DNA of 64,000 bases, from contig NZ_CP032819.1 of assembly GCF_003991565.1 (NCBI RefSeq), positions 2,976,001-3,040,000 of the forward strand, in the 5' to 3' direction. A program made the translations under genes and the position numbers. This DNA comes from Butyricimonas faecalis. Lineage in GTDB: Bacteria > Bacteroidota > Bacteroidia > Bacteroidales > Marinifilaceae. The notes below the pieces were generated by a model. That model saw only the letters and a program-made list of their open reading frames with translations, was not told the origin of the DNA and searched no databases. Positions 1 through 7,895 of this stretch are shown here, piece after piece (the stretch's first letter is position 1; the number at the start of each line of letters is the position of its first letter).

Positions 1-590
1 TTTAACAAGCGAAGATAGCGATAAATCTTAATAAGGTTGACATTATCTTCTCATTATTTCGATTTTGACGATAGTTTATTTTAATCACCCGACTTCAGAG
101 GCAATTACTCCTTGCATAGGTAAGCCTCCAAATGAAGGATTAAAACTTAGCTTGATCACCAGAAAGCCAGGCGAAATAATCCTTCCATTTTTTTGTTTTT
201 CGCCAGTACAGTTCTACATAGCAGAGTTTCTCTGATTGATGGGTTCTGTCTGCTCTCTTATAATACTTAGCATATCTATTTAGCTGGCAGGTTCTAATTG
301 TTATATTTTTATTTGCTGTTTAGAGGTCCCATTTATTTGGAGATAGGCGTTATAAACCAAACACTTCGCTTCATCTATTTCCTGTATATCCCTGTGGTGC
401 CCGTTGGTAGTATCTGATTTATTTGTTGTATTTCTAATACTTGGTATTTCTGTTAATATTCACTTTCAAATCTCATCGAGTCGATAATTACTCCTGCACA
501 AACGTACAAATCAGCATATTGAAAGCTGTCCTATCCCCCTTAATTTACATCCTTCTTTCTGTACATTGTCTTTAGTCTCATTTTTATTTT
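1..590. other. gene-free left edge with a possible decayed minus-strand ORF
   Basis: No intact gene is visible in this AT-rich stretch. On the minus strand an open segment of about 59 codons ends at a TAA at 140-142. Its last residues read KKWKDYFAWLSGDQAKF, which look like real protein, but it has no good start and is closed by a TAA near 320. A second open segment in another frame lies just upstream (about 320-460) and contains IQEIDEAKCLVYNAYLQING. Together they could be the frameshifted remains of one small gene. I do not recognise the family. Confidence 0.3.
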
Positions 591-599
591 ATATCTTTG
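566..599 (+). promoter_or_regulatory. glsA promoter, Bacteroidota type
   Basis: The -7 box TATCTTTG at 592-599 matches TAnnTTTG exactly. A TTG at 566-568, 23 nt upstream, is a candidate -33 element with spacing slightly longer than usual. The box lies 24 nt before the ATG at 624 and overlaps a TTG that could otherwise be taken as the glsA start, which argues for the ATG. Confidence 0.6.
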
Positions 600-623
600 C
601 ACCCGTTTAAACAAACGTTTGCA

Positions 624-1538
624 ATGGATTACAAAGAAGTCATCGACAACATATACAACGAGGTAAAACCCTTTTTCGGGAAAGGCCGTGTCGCCGACTA
701 CATACCGGCGTTAGCTAACATTAACCCCAAACAATACGGGATTGCCATAGCCACTCTTGACGGCCAAATCGTTGGCACGGGAGATTACCAAACCAAATTT
801 TCCATCCAAAGTATTTCGAAAGTATTCACGCTCGCCATGGTCGTTCGCCACATGGGGGGTGACCTGTGGAAATACGTGGGTCGGGAACCTTCCGGCACCC
901 CATTCAACTCGCTGGTTCAATTGGAACACGAACAGGGTATCCCGCGCAACCCGTTTATCAACGCCGGGGCTCTCGTGGTTACGGATAAAGTGATGAACCT
1001 TTACCACCGACCCAAAGAAGCCATCCTGCAATTCGTGAGAAGCGTGGCCGGAAACGATGACATTTACTATGACAAAATGGTGGCCCAATCCGAATTTGAA
1101 CACGCTAGCCGGAATCAAGCCTTGGGACATTTCATGAAAAGTTTCGGCAACATCGATAACGACGTGGACTCGCTGATCGACGTGTACTGCAATCAATGCA
1201 GCATCGCCATGACGTGCGAAGACCTCGCAAAATCATTCCTGTTCCTAGCCAACCACGGGACCAACCCACACAACAACGAGAATATTCTCACCGTAAGCCG
1301 TTCGAAACGTCTCAGCGCTCTTATGCTGACCTGCGGTTTCTATGACGAGTCCGGGGAGTTCGCTTTCCGCGTGGGAATGCCGGGAAAAAGCGGCGTGGGA
1401 GGAGGCGTGGTAGCCATCATCCCGGGCAAACTTAGCATTGCCGTGTGGAGCCCCGAGCTGAACGAACACGGGAATTCATACATGGGTATAGAAACTCTTG
1501 AACGTTTCACGACAAATATCGGAATTTCTATTTTTTAA
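624..1538 (+). CDS. glsA: glutaminase
   Basis: Hydrolyses L-glutamine to glutamate and ammonia in the cytoplasm. The 304-residue protein has the normal length of bacterial GlsA-type glutaminases (serine-dependent beta-lactamase fold). The SxxK motif is in FSIQSISKVF, with Ser63 and Lys66 as the expected catalytic pair, followed by the family block GIPRNPFINAGALV and, near the C-terminus, GMPGKSGVGGG. The frame stays open upstream to a TTG at 597, but that TTG lies inside the -7 box, so the ATG at 624 is chosen. The next gene is on the same strand but has its own leader, so this is probably a single-gene unit. Confidence 0.95.
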   Translation: MDYKEVIDNIYNEVKPFFGKGRVADYIPALANINPKQYGIAIATLDGQIVGTGDYQTKFSIQSISKVFTLAMVVRHMGGDLWKYVGREPSGTPFNSLVQLEHEQGIPRNPFINAGALVVTDKVMNLYHRPKEAILQFVRSVAGNDDIYYDKMVAQSEFEHASRNQALGHFMKSFGNIDNDVDSLIDVYCNQCSIAMTCEDLAKSFLFLANHGTNPHNNENILTVSRSKRLSALMLTCGFYDESGEFAFRVGMPGKSGVGGGVVAIIPGKLSIAVWSPELNEHGNSYMGIETLERFTTNIGISIF

Positions 1539-1628
1539 TAAGATCGCATTCCTCATGGATGTATCACTATATTGATTAACTTTGAAAAGTTATTCAATAC
1601 GGACAATCATGCATTAAACCCAACGATC

Positions 1629-2888
1629 ATGAGGAAAATTATCTTATTACAAATACTACTCGTACTCTTTGCCTGTCAAAAAGACAAAGCAATGGAAGGA
1701 CAGGAAATACAAATCCCACTTGAATGTAACACCTCCGAGGGATTCTCCATAAACCACCTGCACCTGTTCGCCATTGATCGGGACAATCGTATTGCCCGCC
1801 ACGAAACATTTACATCATCGGACATCCATAACAACACGTTTCATGCCCTTCTCCCATTGGGGCGGTACAGGTTAGCCCTCGTGGCCAACGCTCCCGAGGG
1901 AAACATGGTTATCCCCAAAACCGGAGAAGCACTTGAAAGCCTGTTCCTTTGCCTGCCACATAAAGAACATACGAATCCGGAAGCCAACGACATCTCCACG
2001 GCCTTGCAAAGTATCAGCATCACGGAAAATAAAAATACCCTCCCCTCGATCCGGCTCTTCCCGAGAACCGGGGTATTACAATTTTCTCTTCACGCGATTC
2101 CCGGTGAAATATCCAATCTAAACTTGGAGTTGTCTTTCGTCCCGTCCTCGGTCAGCTTCGCGGGATCGAACACCAACACATTTGGCACGATCACGAAACC
2201 CGTGGATCATCAAGGAAAAGCAATGATTCGAACCTTCCCGACCCAAAAAGGAGAAGCCACACTTTCTATCACCTACGATGAAGGAAACAAGTCAAAGCGA
2301 AGAATCATTCCTTTCTCCGCGGCTATCGACACGAATCAAATCATTCGCGTAGATTGCAACTTCCCGGAGCTAATTGAAGGCGGGATACAGGGGAACGGGA
2401 AAAACCTGCTCCGGAATGGAGATTTCGAAGAATGGAGTAACCCGGCACAAGAACCCGATAATTGGCACTTCTATAAAGACGGAAAGGACAGCGTTGCACT
2501 CAAGATCACGGGGCCCCAGGCTCATTCCGGTCAATCCGTTTACCTGCAAGGCAAAACTTACCTGTACCAAGATATAGAAATTGAAGCGGGTAAACGTTAT
2601 GAAATAAAAATGCATGTAAACGCCCCTTCCACCTCTTTCCCGTGGAAATATTATTGTTATTGGCGTAAAACCAAAAGTACGGCACTCCCGGCAGAACACA
2701 ACAAACCGATACAAGCCCCAAGTTACTTGAAACAAACGAATGGTTGGATCAACGTGTTCAACGGTAAATCATTCACCGCACCGGAAGGAGCAAAACTTCT
2801 ACGGGTAGAAATTCGTACCTATGGCAAAGAAATCACACCCGACGAGGGAATATATATTGACGATTTCAGCGTAGAACTCGCGGAATGA
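1629..2888 (+). CDS. lipoprotein: Mfa2/FimB-like N-terminus plus carbohydrate-binding-like C-terminus
   Basis: A 419-residue predicted lipoprotein. The start at 1629 gives MRKIILLQILLVLFAC, a signal peptide ending in a lipobox; an upstream in-frame TTG at 1572 would bury it. Residues about 30-250 resemble the beta-sandwich of Mfa2/FimB fimbrial anchor proteins (a LGRYRLALVANAP-type strand and threonine-rich strands). From about residue 265 a second module begins with NLLRNGDFEEW, typical of CBM4/9-like and other discoidin-like jelly rolls, and ends with GIYIDDFSVELAE, the usual last strand of such modules. It is not next to the fimbrial operon at 13.9-21 kb. Function is inferred as surface glycan or matrix binding. 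Confidence is good for lipoprotein and C-terminal module, lower for the N-terminal family. Confidence 0.7.
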   Translation: MRKIILLQILLVLFACQKDKAMEGQEIQIPLECNTSEGFSINHLHLFAIDRDNRIARHETFTSSDIHNNTFHALLPLGRYRLALVANAPEGNMVIPKTGEALESLFLCLPHKEHTNPEANDISTALQSISITENKNTLPSIRLFPRTGVLQFSLHAIPGEISNLNLELSFVPSSVSFAGSNTNTFGTITKPVDHQGKAMIRTFPTQKGEATLSITYDEGNKSKRRIIPFSAAIDTNQIIRVDCNFPELIEGGIQGNGKNLLRNGDFEEWSNPAQEPDNWHFYKDGKDSVALKITGPQAHSGQSVYLQGKTYLYQDIEIEAGKRYEIKMHVNAPSTSFPWKYYCYWRKTKSTALPAEHNKPIQAPSYLKQTNGWINVFNGKSFTAPEGAKLLRVEIRTYGKEITPDEGIYIDDFSVELAE

Positions 2889-2987
2889 AACTCATTCTCA
2901 ACACAAAATCGCTGAATTCCTTTTTTGTTTTAAGGAGAAAAACTAAATTCGCGTTTCAAATTGTAATATAAATAAGATTCACATTAT

Positions 2988-3704
2988 ATGGGAAGAGCGT
3001 TCGAATACCGTAAAGCACGGAAGCTAAAGAGATGGGGCAACATGGCCCGTACGTTTACCAGAATAGGAAAAGAGATTGATATCGCCGTAAAAGCCGGAGG
3101 TCCGGACCCAGCGAATAATACTCGTTTACGTATACTTATCCAAAACGCCAAGGCAGAAAACATGCCGAAAGAAAACGTCGAAAGAGCTATCAAACGCGCC
3201 GTTTCAAAAGACACTTCCGACTACAAGGAGATCGTTTACGAGGGATATGGTCCTTTCGGTATCGCCATCGTGGTAGAAACCGCAACCGACAACAACACCC
3301 GTACCGTTGCCAATGTACGTCACTGCTTCAATAAATATGGCGGTTCTTTAGGAACAACCGGAAGCTTGGACTTCTTGTTCGACCGGAAATGCGTGTTCAA
3401 AATTAACCGTCCGGAGAATTTCGACCTGGAAGAATTCGAATTGGAAATGATTGATTACGGTGCCGACGAAATTTTCGAGGATGACGAGAACCACGTGATC
3501 ATCTACGGTTCTTTCGAAGCGTTCGGAACAATCCAAAAATATTTGGAAGACAACCACTATGAAATGGTAAGTGGAGAATTCGAACGTATTCCTCTTGATA
3601 CAAAAGAGTTAACCGACGAACAAAGAGAAACCGTGGACAAACTGCTGGAAAAATTGGAAGAAGATGATGACGTAACCAACGTTTATCACAACATTAAAGA
3701 ATAA
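2988..3704 (+). CDS. yebC: YebC/PmpR family protein
   Basis: A 238-residue cytoplasmic protein of the YebC/PmpR family, described both as a DNA-binding regulator and, more recently, as a translation factor easing proline-rich stalls. It starts MGRAFEYRKARKLKRWGNMA, the Bacteroidota form of the family N-terminus. It keeps the conserved block around NTRLRILIQNAKAENMPKEN and the acidic C-terminal domain ending in LLEKLEEDDDVTNVYHNIKE. The length is normal for the family. It precedes a tRNA gene on the same strand by about 70 nt. Confidence 0.95.
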   Translation: MGRAFEYRKARKLKRWGNMARTFTRIGKEIDIAVKAGGPDPANNTRLRILIQNAKAENMPKENVERAIKRAVSKDTSDYKEIVYEGYGPFGIAIVVETATDNNTRTVANVRHCFNKYGGSLGTTGSLDFLFDRKCVFKINRPENFDLEEFELEMIDYGADEIFEDDENHVIIYGSFEAFGTIQKYLEDNHYEMVSGEFERIPLDTKELTDEQRETVDKLLEKLEEDDDVTNVYHNIKE

Positions 3705-3777
3705 TTTTCTTGCAGATTAAAAAATATTGTTGCATATTTGCACCCGCAAAACGGTTAAAACCGCTTGCAACAAGGAA

Positions 3778-3850
3778 GACTTCGTAGCTCAGCTGGTAGA
3801 GCAATTGACTCTTAATCAATGGGCCGTGGGTTCGAGTCCCACCGAGGTCA
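3778..3850 (+). tRNA. tRNA-Lys (anticodon CUU)
   Basis: A full cloverleaf can be drawn. The acceptor arm GACTTCG pairs with CGAGGTC (one G-T). The D-arm is GCTC/GAGC, and the anticodon stem ATTGA/TCAAT encloses loop CTCTTAA with anticodon CTT. The T-arm is GTGGG-TTCGAGT-CCCAC and the discriminator base is A. The 3' CCA is not encoded (ACCG follows). A weak -7-like CATATTTG lies at 3733-3740. Confidence 0.96.
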
Positions 3851-3858
3851 CCGAAGAT

Positions 3859-3892
3859 AAACCACTTACTTTCGTAAGTGGTTTTCTTTTTT
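3859..3892 (+). terminator. intrinsic terminator after tRNA-Lys
   Basis: An 11-bp perfect stem, AAACCACTTAC / GTAAGTGGTTT, with a TTTC loop is followed by TCTTTTTT. It begins 9 nt after the tRNA. Confidence 0.85.
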
Positions 3893-3957
3893 GGGTAAAA
3901 CCGGCTCACCTGAAAAAGTAGGTGGAGCAGCCCTGGTTTTTAGTAAAAAAAATAATA

Positions 3958-4005
3958 TTTGTCACCATTTTGTCACATATATATTTGTAACTTTGTGTGA
4001 CAAAA
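3958..4005 (+). promoter_or_regulatory. promoter with inverted repeat flanking the -7 box
   Basis: The -7 box TAACTTTG at 3988-3995 is a perfect TAnnTTTG. It is bracketed by a perfect 10-bp inverted repeat, TTTTGTCACA at 3968-3977 and TGTGACAAAA at 3996-4005, and an extra half-site TTTGTCAC lies at 3958-3965. This is the layout of a repressor operator. It drives the gene starting at 4024 and probably its overlapping partner. Confidence 0.6.
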
Positions 4006-4023
4006 TCAAAAATCGCAGTTTCT

Positions 4024-4770
4024 ATGACTAATAAAAAACTATTCTCACTTTTCACAGTCATTTTTGTTTTCGTCACGACACTGAATGTTTCAGCCCAAAA
4101 AGACAAAAACGATGACGAAAACAATGGCAAAGGCAAAATCGAGGCAAAAATATGGTTTAAAGACGGACGCATCTACGAGGGCCTCATGCCAAAACACTGG
4201 CTCACATACAAACAGACATTCCTTAATCCGGGCCATAGTTTTCACATAGTTTCGCCTAACGACCCGTCGAAGACCGTCAAATGCGAGGCCGCAGACGTTG
4301 ACTCTATTCTGATTACTGCGAGCACCCACGATGATTTTGCAGTGGGTGACTTTTATCTGCCTGTCGCTGGAATCTCATTCAAGAAAGGTAAATACAAAAT
4401 GATACGCCGTGTCTACAACGGTCGCAACATCGACTTCTGCAAGATGCCTTATATCGGCAACTGTAAAGTCGGTATAATGAACTTAGACCAGCGCATCGAG
4501 ATGTGGTGGATCAGGATGAAAACCGATGGCGAACTTTATATGTTTTACAGCAACCCGATTCAGGCAGGATGCCACAAGCCAGAGTTCTTTGCCAAAGATA
4601 TCGCTGAGGATTTCAAGGAAATAAATCCTGCACTGAGCGAGGCTATAATGGAGCGTTTCTACCCAAAAGATAAAAAGGCCCGCAAGGAACTCGCCAAAGA
4701 AGTGTTGGACAATCCGCAGATCTTTGTCGGGTTTGTCGATGACTTCCTAACCAAGCATCCGTCGAAATGA
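4024..4770 (+). CDS. secreted protein of unknown function
   Basis: A 248-residue protein with signal peptide MTNKKLFSLFTVIFVFVTTLNVSA followed by QKDKNDDENN, a charged linker. An in-frame GTG at 3997 lies directly after the -7 box and is rejected as the start. The mature part has a beta-rich region (KIEAKIWFKDGRIYEG, then YKMIRRVYNGRNIDFC) and a helical, charged C-terminus. I do not recognise the family. Its stop overlaps the ATG of the next lipoprotein (ATGA at 4767-4770), so the two are translationally coupled and probably function together at the cell surface or in the periplasm. G+C in third codon positions looks higher than in most of the window. Confidence 0.8.
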   Translation: MTNKKLFSLFTVIFVFVTTLNVSAQKDKNDDENNGKGKIEAKIWFKDGRIYEGLMPKHWLTYKQTFLNPGHSFHIVSPNDPSKTVKCEAADVDSILITASTHDDFAVGDFYLPVAGISFKKGKYKMIRRVYNGRNIDFCKMPYIGNCKVGIMNLDQRIEMWWIRMKTDGELYMFYSNPIQAGCHKPEFFAKDIAEDFKEINPALSEAIMERFYPKDKKARKELAKEVLDNPQIFVGFVDDFLTKHPSK

Positions 4771-5975
4771 GATTCGGACGGCTGATAACCGCATTTTTAT
4801 CGTTTCTCGCCGTCGCCTGCTCAAGCGATGGCGAGGACATACCGCCCACTCCCGAGCCTGACACTATAATGCTCGATTCGAATCTTTTCACCGTCGATGC
4901 CAAGGGTGGCGACGCGCATATCACATTCAGAGCCAACAAGGACTGGACGATACGTTATGCCGACGACCGGCAAGCCGTATTCGGCACATTGGATGCCGAG
5001 AAAGGCGATGCCGACGACCATTGCCGCATCGTCTTTACCATGCACCCCAACACATCGACCGACAGACGCAATGTAGTCTTTAACCTCACAGCGGGGCATG
5101 CGGCGGCACAGGTCACGGTTTCCCAAGAGGGACTCGGCATTGAGTTGCCAACGGAAGAAGAGGTGCGCACTTACCTTATGCGTCTTTACAACGACAACGA
5201 CGGTCCGAACTGGCGTTTCAATCACAACTGGGGTTCAAACCTGCCTATCAATCGTTGGAACGGAGTCCTTTATGAAAATGGGCGTCTCGATCTACGCCTC
5301 GGCGAATTAGGAGTCAAGGGTAAGGTAGACCTATCGGGCTGTAGGGCACTCGTGGAACTTCACGCCTCCAAGAACGAGATTACCGAAGTCGATCTATCCG
5401 ATTGTTCGATGCTTGAAGAGGTCTATCTGATAAACAACAAAATTTCCAAAATCAAGGTCGACGGCTGTCTATCGCTCCGCAAACTCGATGTCGGTTACAA
5501 CGAGATTGAGAACCTTTCCGTGGGATGGTGCACAACCCTCGACGTGCTTAGTTTCGAGTATAACCGATTGGAATCAATCGACCTCAGCCGTTGTGTGGAA
5601 CTGCAGGAAATCGATTGTGCCGTCAACCAAATGAAAAGCCTCGTCATCCCTCACCGACAGAAACTGCGCAGTGTATTCTGCTACGAGAACTCCATCAAAG
5701 AACTTGATCTGAGCGGTGCCCCTTACCTTAGCATAATCAGTTGTTTCAATAACGACATGAAGAACCTCACGTTTGACAACAACGGACGCTTGTATATTTT
5801 TTGGTGTTTCGGCAACCGCATCGGTGGCGAAATCCCTGAATGGATGGACAAAATATCGCAATTCGAGCACGATGCGCGCTACGAATACCCTGACGACGGC
5901 TCTACGCCCTACATTGACGACGGTTCTGGCTGGTGGTATCCCGGCGAACCCGCCTCCGGCCACCATGCGAGATAA
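4767..5975 (+). CDS. BACON-domain leucine-rich-repeat lipoprotein
   Basis: A 402-residue surface lipoprotein. The signal peptide MRFGRLITAFLSFLAVAC has a lipobox Cys at residue 18. Residues about 30-120 form a BACON domain (ANKDWTIRYAD, then QVTVSQEG), which in Bacteroidota often binds mucin or glycans or acts as a spacer. Residues about 125-380 contain leucine-rich repeats with a roughly 21-residue period of the form LxxLxxxxNxIxxxDLSxC, as in VDLSDCSMLEEVYLINNKI. The C-terminus is rich in Asp, Gly and Trp (DDGSGWWYPGEP). Base composition and codon use (GCC, GAC, CGC, ATC) differ from neighbours, and a decayed IS follows directly, so horizontal acquisition is likely. The ligand is unknown. 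Confidence 0.85.
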   Translation: MRFGRLITAFLSFLAVACSSDGEDIPPTPEPDTIMLDSNLFTVDAKGGDAHITFRANKDWTIRYADDRQAVFGTLDAEKGDADDHCRIVFTMHPNTSTDRRNVVFNLTAGHAAAQVTVSQEGLGIELPTEEEVRTYLMRLYNDNDGPNWRFNHNWGSNLPINRWNGVLYENGRLDLRLGELGVKGKVDLSGCRALVELHASKNEITEVDLSDCSMLEEVYLINNKISKIKVDGCLSLRKLDVGYNEIENLSVGWCTTLDVLSFEYNRLESIDLSRCVELQEIDCAVNQMKSLVIPHRQKLRSVFCYENSIKELDLSGAPYLSIISCFNNDMKNLTFDNNGRLYIFWCFGNRIGGEIPEWMDKISQFEHDARYEYPDDGSTPYIDDGSGWWYPGEPASGHHAR

Positions 5976-6029
5976 AAGCAGATCGCAGAGCTATAACATC
6001 CAATATCGACAAAAAATGGCCTTTTGTGT

Positions 6030-6480
6030 AGAGTTCGGCGGCATCCGACTAGTCGCTGAACAGATTCTTCTTCAAGGAGGAGACCATCTGATGTCATTGA
6101 AAGGCAACCAGCCTATACTCATGGATTTGACTGAGAGCATCTTCAATCGCACAGTCCCGATGTCGACCTACATAACCGAGGAAAAAAGTCACGGCAGGTT
6201 GGAAAAAAGGACCTGTTCCATTTTTGATACTGCACTTCTGGAACAGGAAGGCATGTATGAGCAATGGACCGGGCTGAAACGTATCATAAAGATGGACCGC
6301 GAGCATACACAAGACGATATCCGTTCGCACAAAAAAAACAGTGCTGTCAATTTATCGGCAATGCGCAAATATGCACTGGAAATGCTCAAGAAACAGGATG
6401 ACAAACTAAGCCTTAAACGCTGACGCAAAAAATGCTCGTGGAATATCGACTATATCACCAAAGTCTTTAAAGATAGTTAA
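6030..6480 (+). pseudogene. ISAs1-family transposase remnant
   Basis: The reading frame VEFGGIRLVAEQILLQGG then DHLMSLKGNQP matches the central block of ISAs1-family transposases (usually KGGDYLLALKGNQ). It is followed by SHGRLEKRTCSIFD and QWTGLKRIIKMDRE, also family blocks. The N-terminal third is missing. At about 6325-6335 the reading jumps from DIRS to HKKNSAVNLSAMRKYALE, so the HWxIEN region with the catalytic glutamate is deleted. A TGA at 6421-6423 then interrupts the frame, which continues RKKCSWNIDYITKVFKDS to a TAA at 6478-6480. The copy is certainly inactive. Confidence 0.85.
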
Positions 6481-6499
6481 ATCTCATGCGTCAGCCCTG
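6481..6499 (+). mobile_element. right terminal inverted repeat of the decayed ISAs1 element
   Basis: The sequence ends in GCGTCAGCCCTG. Its reverse complement begins CAGGGCTGACGC, the usual start of ISAs1-type ends. It directly follows the ancestral transposase stop at 6480. I see no matching left end upstream, consistent with the 5' truncation. Confidence 0.65.
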
Positions 6500-6535
6500 A
6501 AGTAGAGTAACACTACAGACAATTTATTGAATAGA

Positions 6536-6931
6536 TTATTGCTTTTTCACTCTTGTTTTCTCTTTCTTTTCTCTCTTTTTTCGTCCTTTCTCCTCAGCCT
6601 CCTTTATCATTTTTTCATTCCTTATTCTTACTTGGGGATGCAAATCCATGTATTCTTCAATTGTATCCGTTTCCACGTAAGGAGAAGGCAGAAAATCAGC
6701 TATCGAACATTTGAAAATTTTAGCGAGTTCATTCAGTTGATTCAAATTATATTTCGCCGTATATTTGGGATTCTCTGCACAAAACACGTAAGTAGGGCTT
6801 AATCTCAATTCCATACAGAGTTTTCTTTGGCTCATTTTCGCAGCTATTCTATATTCTTTAACTTTATTGATAACATAAAGTTCTATTTCCGTATTCTTAA
6901 TCTTTCCTTTATTTTCCTGCTTTGTTGTCAT
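6536..6931 (-). CDS. XRE-type helix-turn-helix regulator
   Basis: A 131-residue protein with an HTH_3-like domain at about residues 20-80 (VKEYRIAAKMSQRKLCMELRL, then YNLNQLNELAKIFKCSIADFLP). The C-terminal tail is very basic and probably disordered (KKREKKEKTRVKKQ). It is a close paralogue of the protein encoded at 7081-7413, in the same orientation. The core order IELYVINKVKE, MSQxKL, YNLNxxNE is shared, and both starts sit directly after a T-rich tract. No target operon is obvious. The neighbouring IS remnant and repeats suggest an accessory region. Confidence 0.8.
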   Translation of the reverse strand: MTTKQENKGKIKNTEIELYVINKVKEYRIAAKMSQRKLCMELRLSPTYVFCAENPKYTAKYNLNQLNELAKIFKCSIADFLPSPYVETDTIEEYMDLHPQVRIRNEKMIKEAEEKGRKKREKKEKTRVKKQ

Positions 6932-7080
6932 TTCGAAAAAAAATTTAATTGATCAACCACGTTTTTGTCTATTCCGGAAATCGTAGATTCAATTAGAACA
7001 TGCAGTTGAAAAATCGAATAGGAAAAGACAGCATTATTTCTTTATCTCATTTTTATATCAAACTTATTCTTTTATTCTGA

Positions 7081-7413
7081 CTACCATTCCGGTTTCTGAT
7101 CATATTTTTTTCTTTGTTTTGGATGCTTTTCCCAGTACTCTTCAATGCAATCTGTTTTTAGATATTGAGGAGGGAAAAGGCTGGCAATAGGCACATCAAA
7201 ATATTTGGCAATTTCATTAATGTGGTTTAAATTATATTTTTCCTCTCGCTTTAATCTTTCTGCATGCCCAACAAAAGAACTATCTAATTTTAGCTCTAAT
7301 GACAATTTTTCTTGACTCAGATTTGCAGCTTTTCTCAACTCTTTTACCTTATTAATCACGTATAGCTCGATCTCGGTTTTGGTTGTTCTGTTTTCAGTTT
7401 CTGTTGTTATCAT
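7081..7413 (-). CDS. XRE-type helix-turn-helix regulator, paralogue of the neighbour
   Basis: A 110-residue protein with the HTH domain at about residues 17-80 (VKELRKAANLSQEKLSLELKL, YNLNHINEIAKYFDVPIASL). It shares its architecture and many residues with the protein at 6536-6931 but lacks the lysine-rich tail, ending EYWEKHPKQRKKYDQKPEW. The pair look like a local duplication. The gene is divergent from the SusC operon, whose promoter at 7458-7488 lies about 50 bp from this start. Control of that operon is possible but not shown. Confidence 0.8.
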   Translation of the reverse strand: MITTETENRTTKTEIELYVINKVKELRKAANLSQEKLSLELKLDSSFVGHAERLKREEKYNLNHINEIAKYFDVPIASLFPPQYLKTDCIEEYWEKHPKQRKKYDQKPEW

Positions 7414-7457
7414 TTTGAAAAAAATTAATAGTAAAGGAAAGATTTTTATTAAAACAT

Positions 7458-7488
7458 TTGCAGGGGTTATTACCCTGTATTATCTTTG
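7458..7488 (+). promoter_or_regulatory. strong Bacteroidota promoter about 400 nt before susC
   Basis: TTG at 7458-7460, 20 nt spacer, then TATCTTTG at 7481-7488: an exact -33/-7 match. Transcription would begin near 7495, leaving a leader of about 400 nt before the SusC ATG at 7896. The leader contains a repeat element (7642-7741) and a small ORF (7717-7815). Confidence 0.65.
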
Positions 7489-7641
7489 TACTATTAACAT
7501 CGTGAAATTTCTTAATACTGACTACATTGTCATATAAGCTCAAGAGGTCATATAAAATCCTTGGAAATTGAATACATTTGATAGAACTATAAATTATAAA
7601 CTAAATCAAGAAACTATGGAAAAATTATATTTGAAAAGGAG

Positions 7642-7741
7642 GTGTGTCAAAATTCCATATTCAACCTCCCTCCCCTCTTTCGGGGTACTCCCTCTATAAA
7701 CAGAAGGAGGAGTTTTATGCGAAAAATGTGTTTTGACACAC
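7642..7741. repeat. MITE-like 100-bp element, copy A of a dispersed repeat family
   Basis: Bounded by a perfect 11-bp terminal inverted repeat, GTGTGTCAAAA and TTTTGACACAC. The inside is a C-rich then G-rich hairpin core (CCTCTATAAACAGAAGG). Related sequence is at 13540-13691, 26118-26245 and 29597-29690. It carries no transposase and lies in the leader of the SusC operon. Confidence 0.7.
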
Positions 7742-7815
7742 TATCAACGGATATTTGTTTACCGGAAGAAATACAGAAAGGATGTCCCCCAATGGGGCAT
7801 AAACCGGAAAAATAA
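7717..7815 (+). CDS. possible 32-residue small ORF in the susC leader
   Basis: ATG at 7717 is preceded by a full Shine-Dalgarno sequence, AAGGAGG at 7704-7710, at good spacing. The ORF starts inside the repeat element and reads MRKMCFDTLSTDICLP, then EEIQKGCPPMGHKPEK. It has three cysteines and no family I recognise. The ribosome site may be accidental, since the G-rich stretch belongs to the repeat and Bacteroidota rarely rely on Shine-Dalgarno pairing. It could be a leader peptide, a gene remnant split by the repeat, or noise. Confidence 0.3.
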   Translation: MRKMCFDTLSTDICLPEEIQKGCPPMGHKPEK

Positions 7816-7895
7816 AAACGGGAGAGTATTCAAAGTTTCTCAAGCCACGAATACATCTTCCCGTCGCTAATTCAAATTAATTAACAATCAAAAGT

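Noticed and set aside
597..623. TTG start nine codons upstream of glsA
   Set aside because: The TTG is part of the -7 promoter box TATCTTTG, so it cannot be in the mRNA.
3997..4023. GTG start for the secreted protein at 4024
   Set aside because: The GTG lies immediately after the -7 box, inside the operator half-site, before the likely transcription start.
5773..6423. 216-residue ORF overlapping the 3' end of the LRR gene
   Set aside because: Its first 64 codons are the LRR gene in another frame. Only the part from about 6030 resembles a transposase, which is annotated as a pseudogene.
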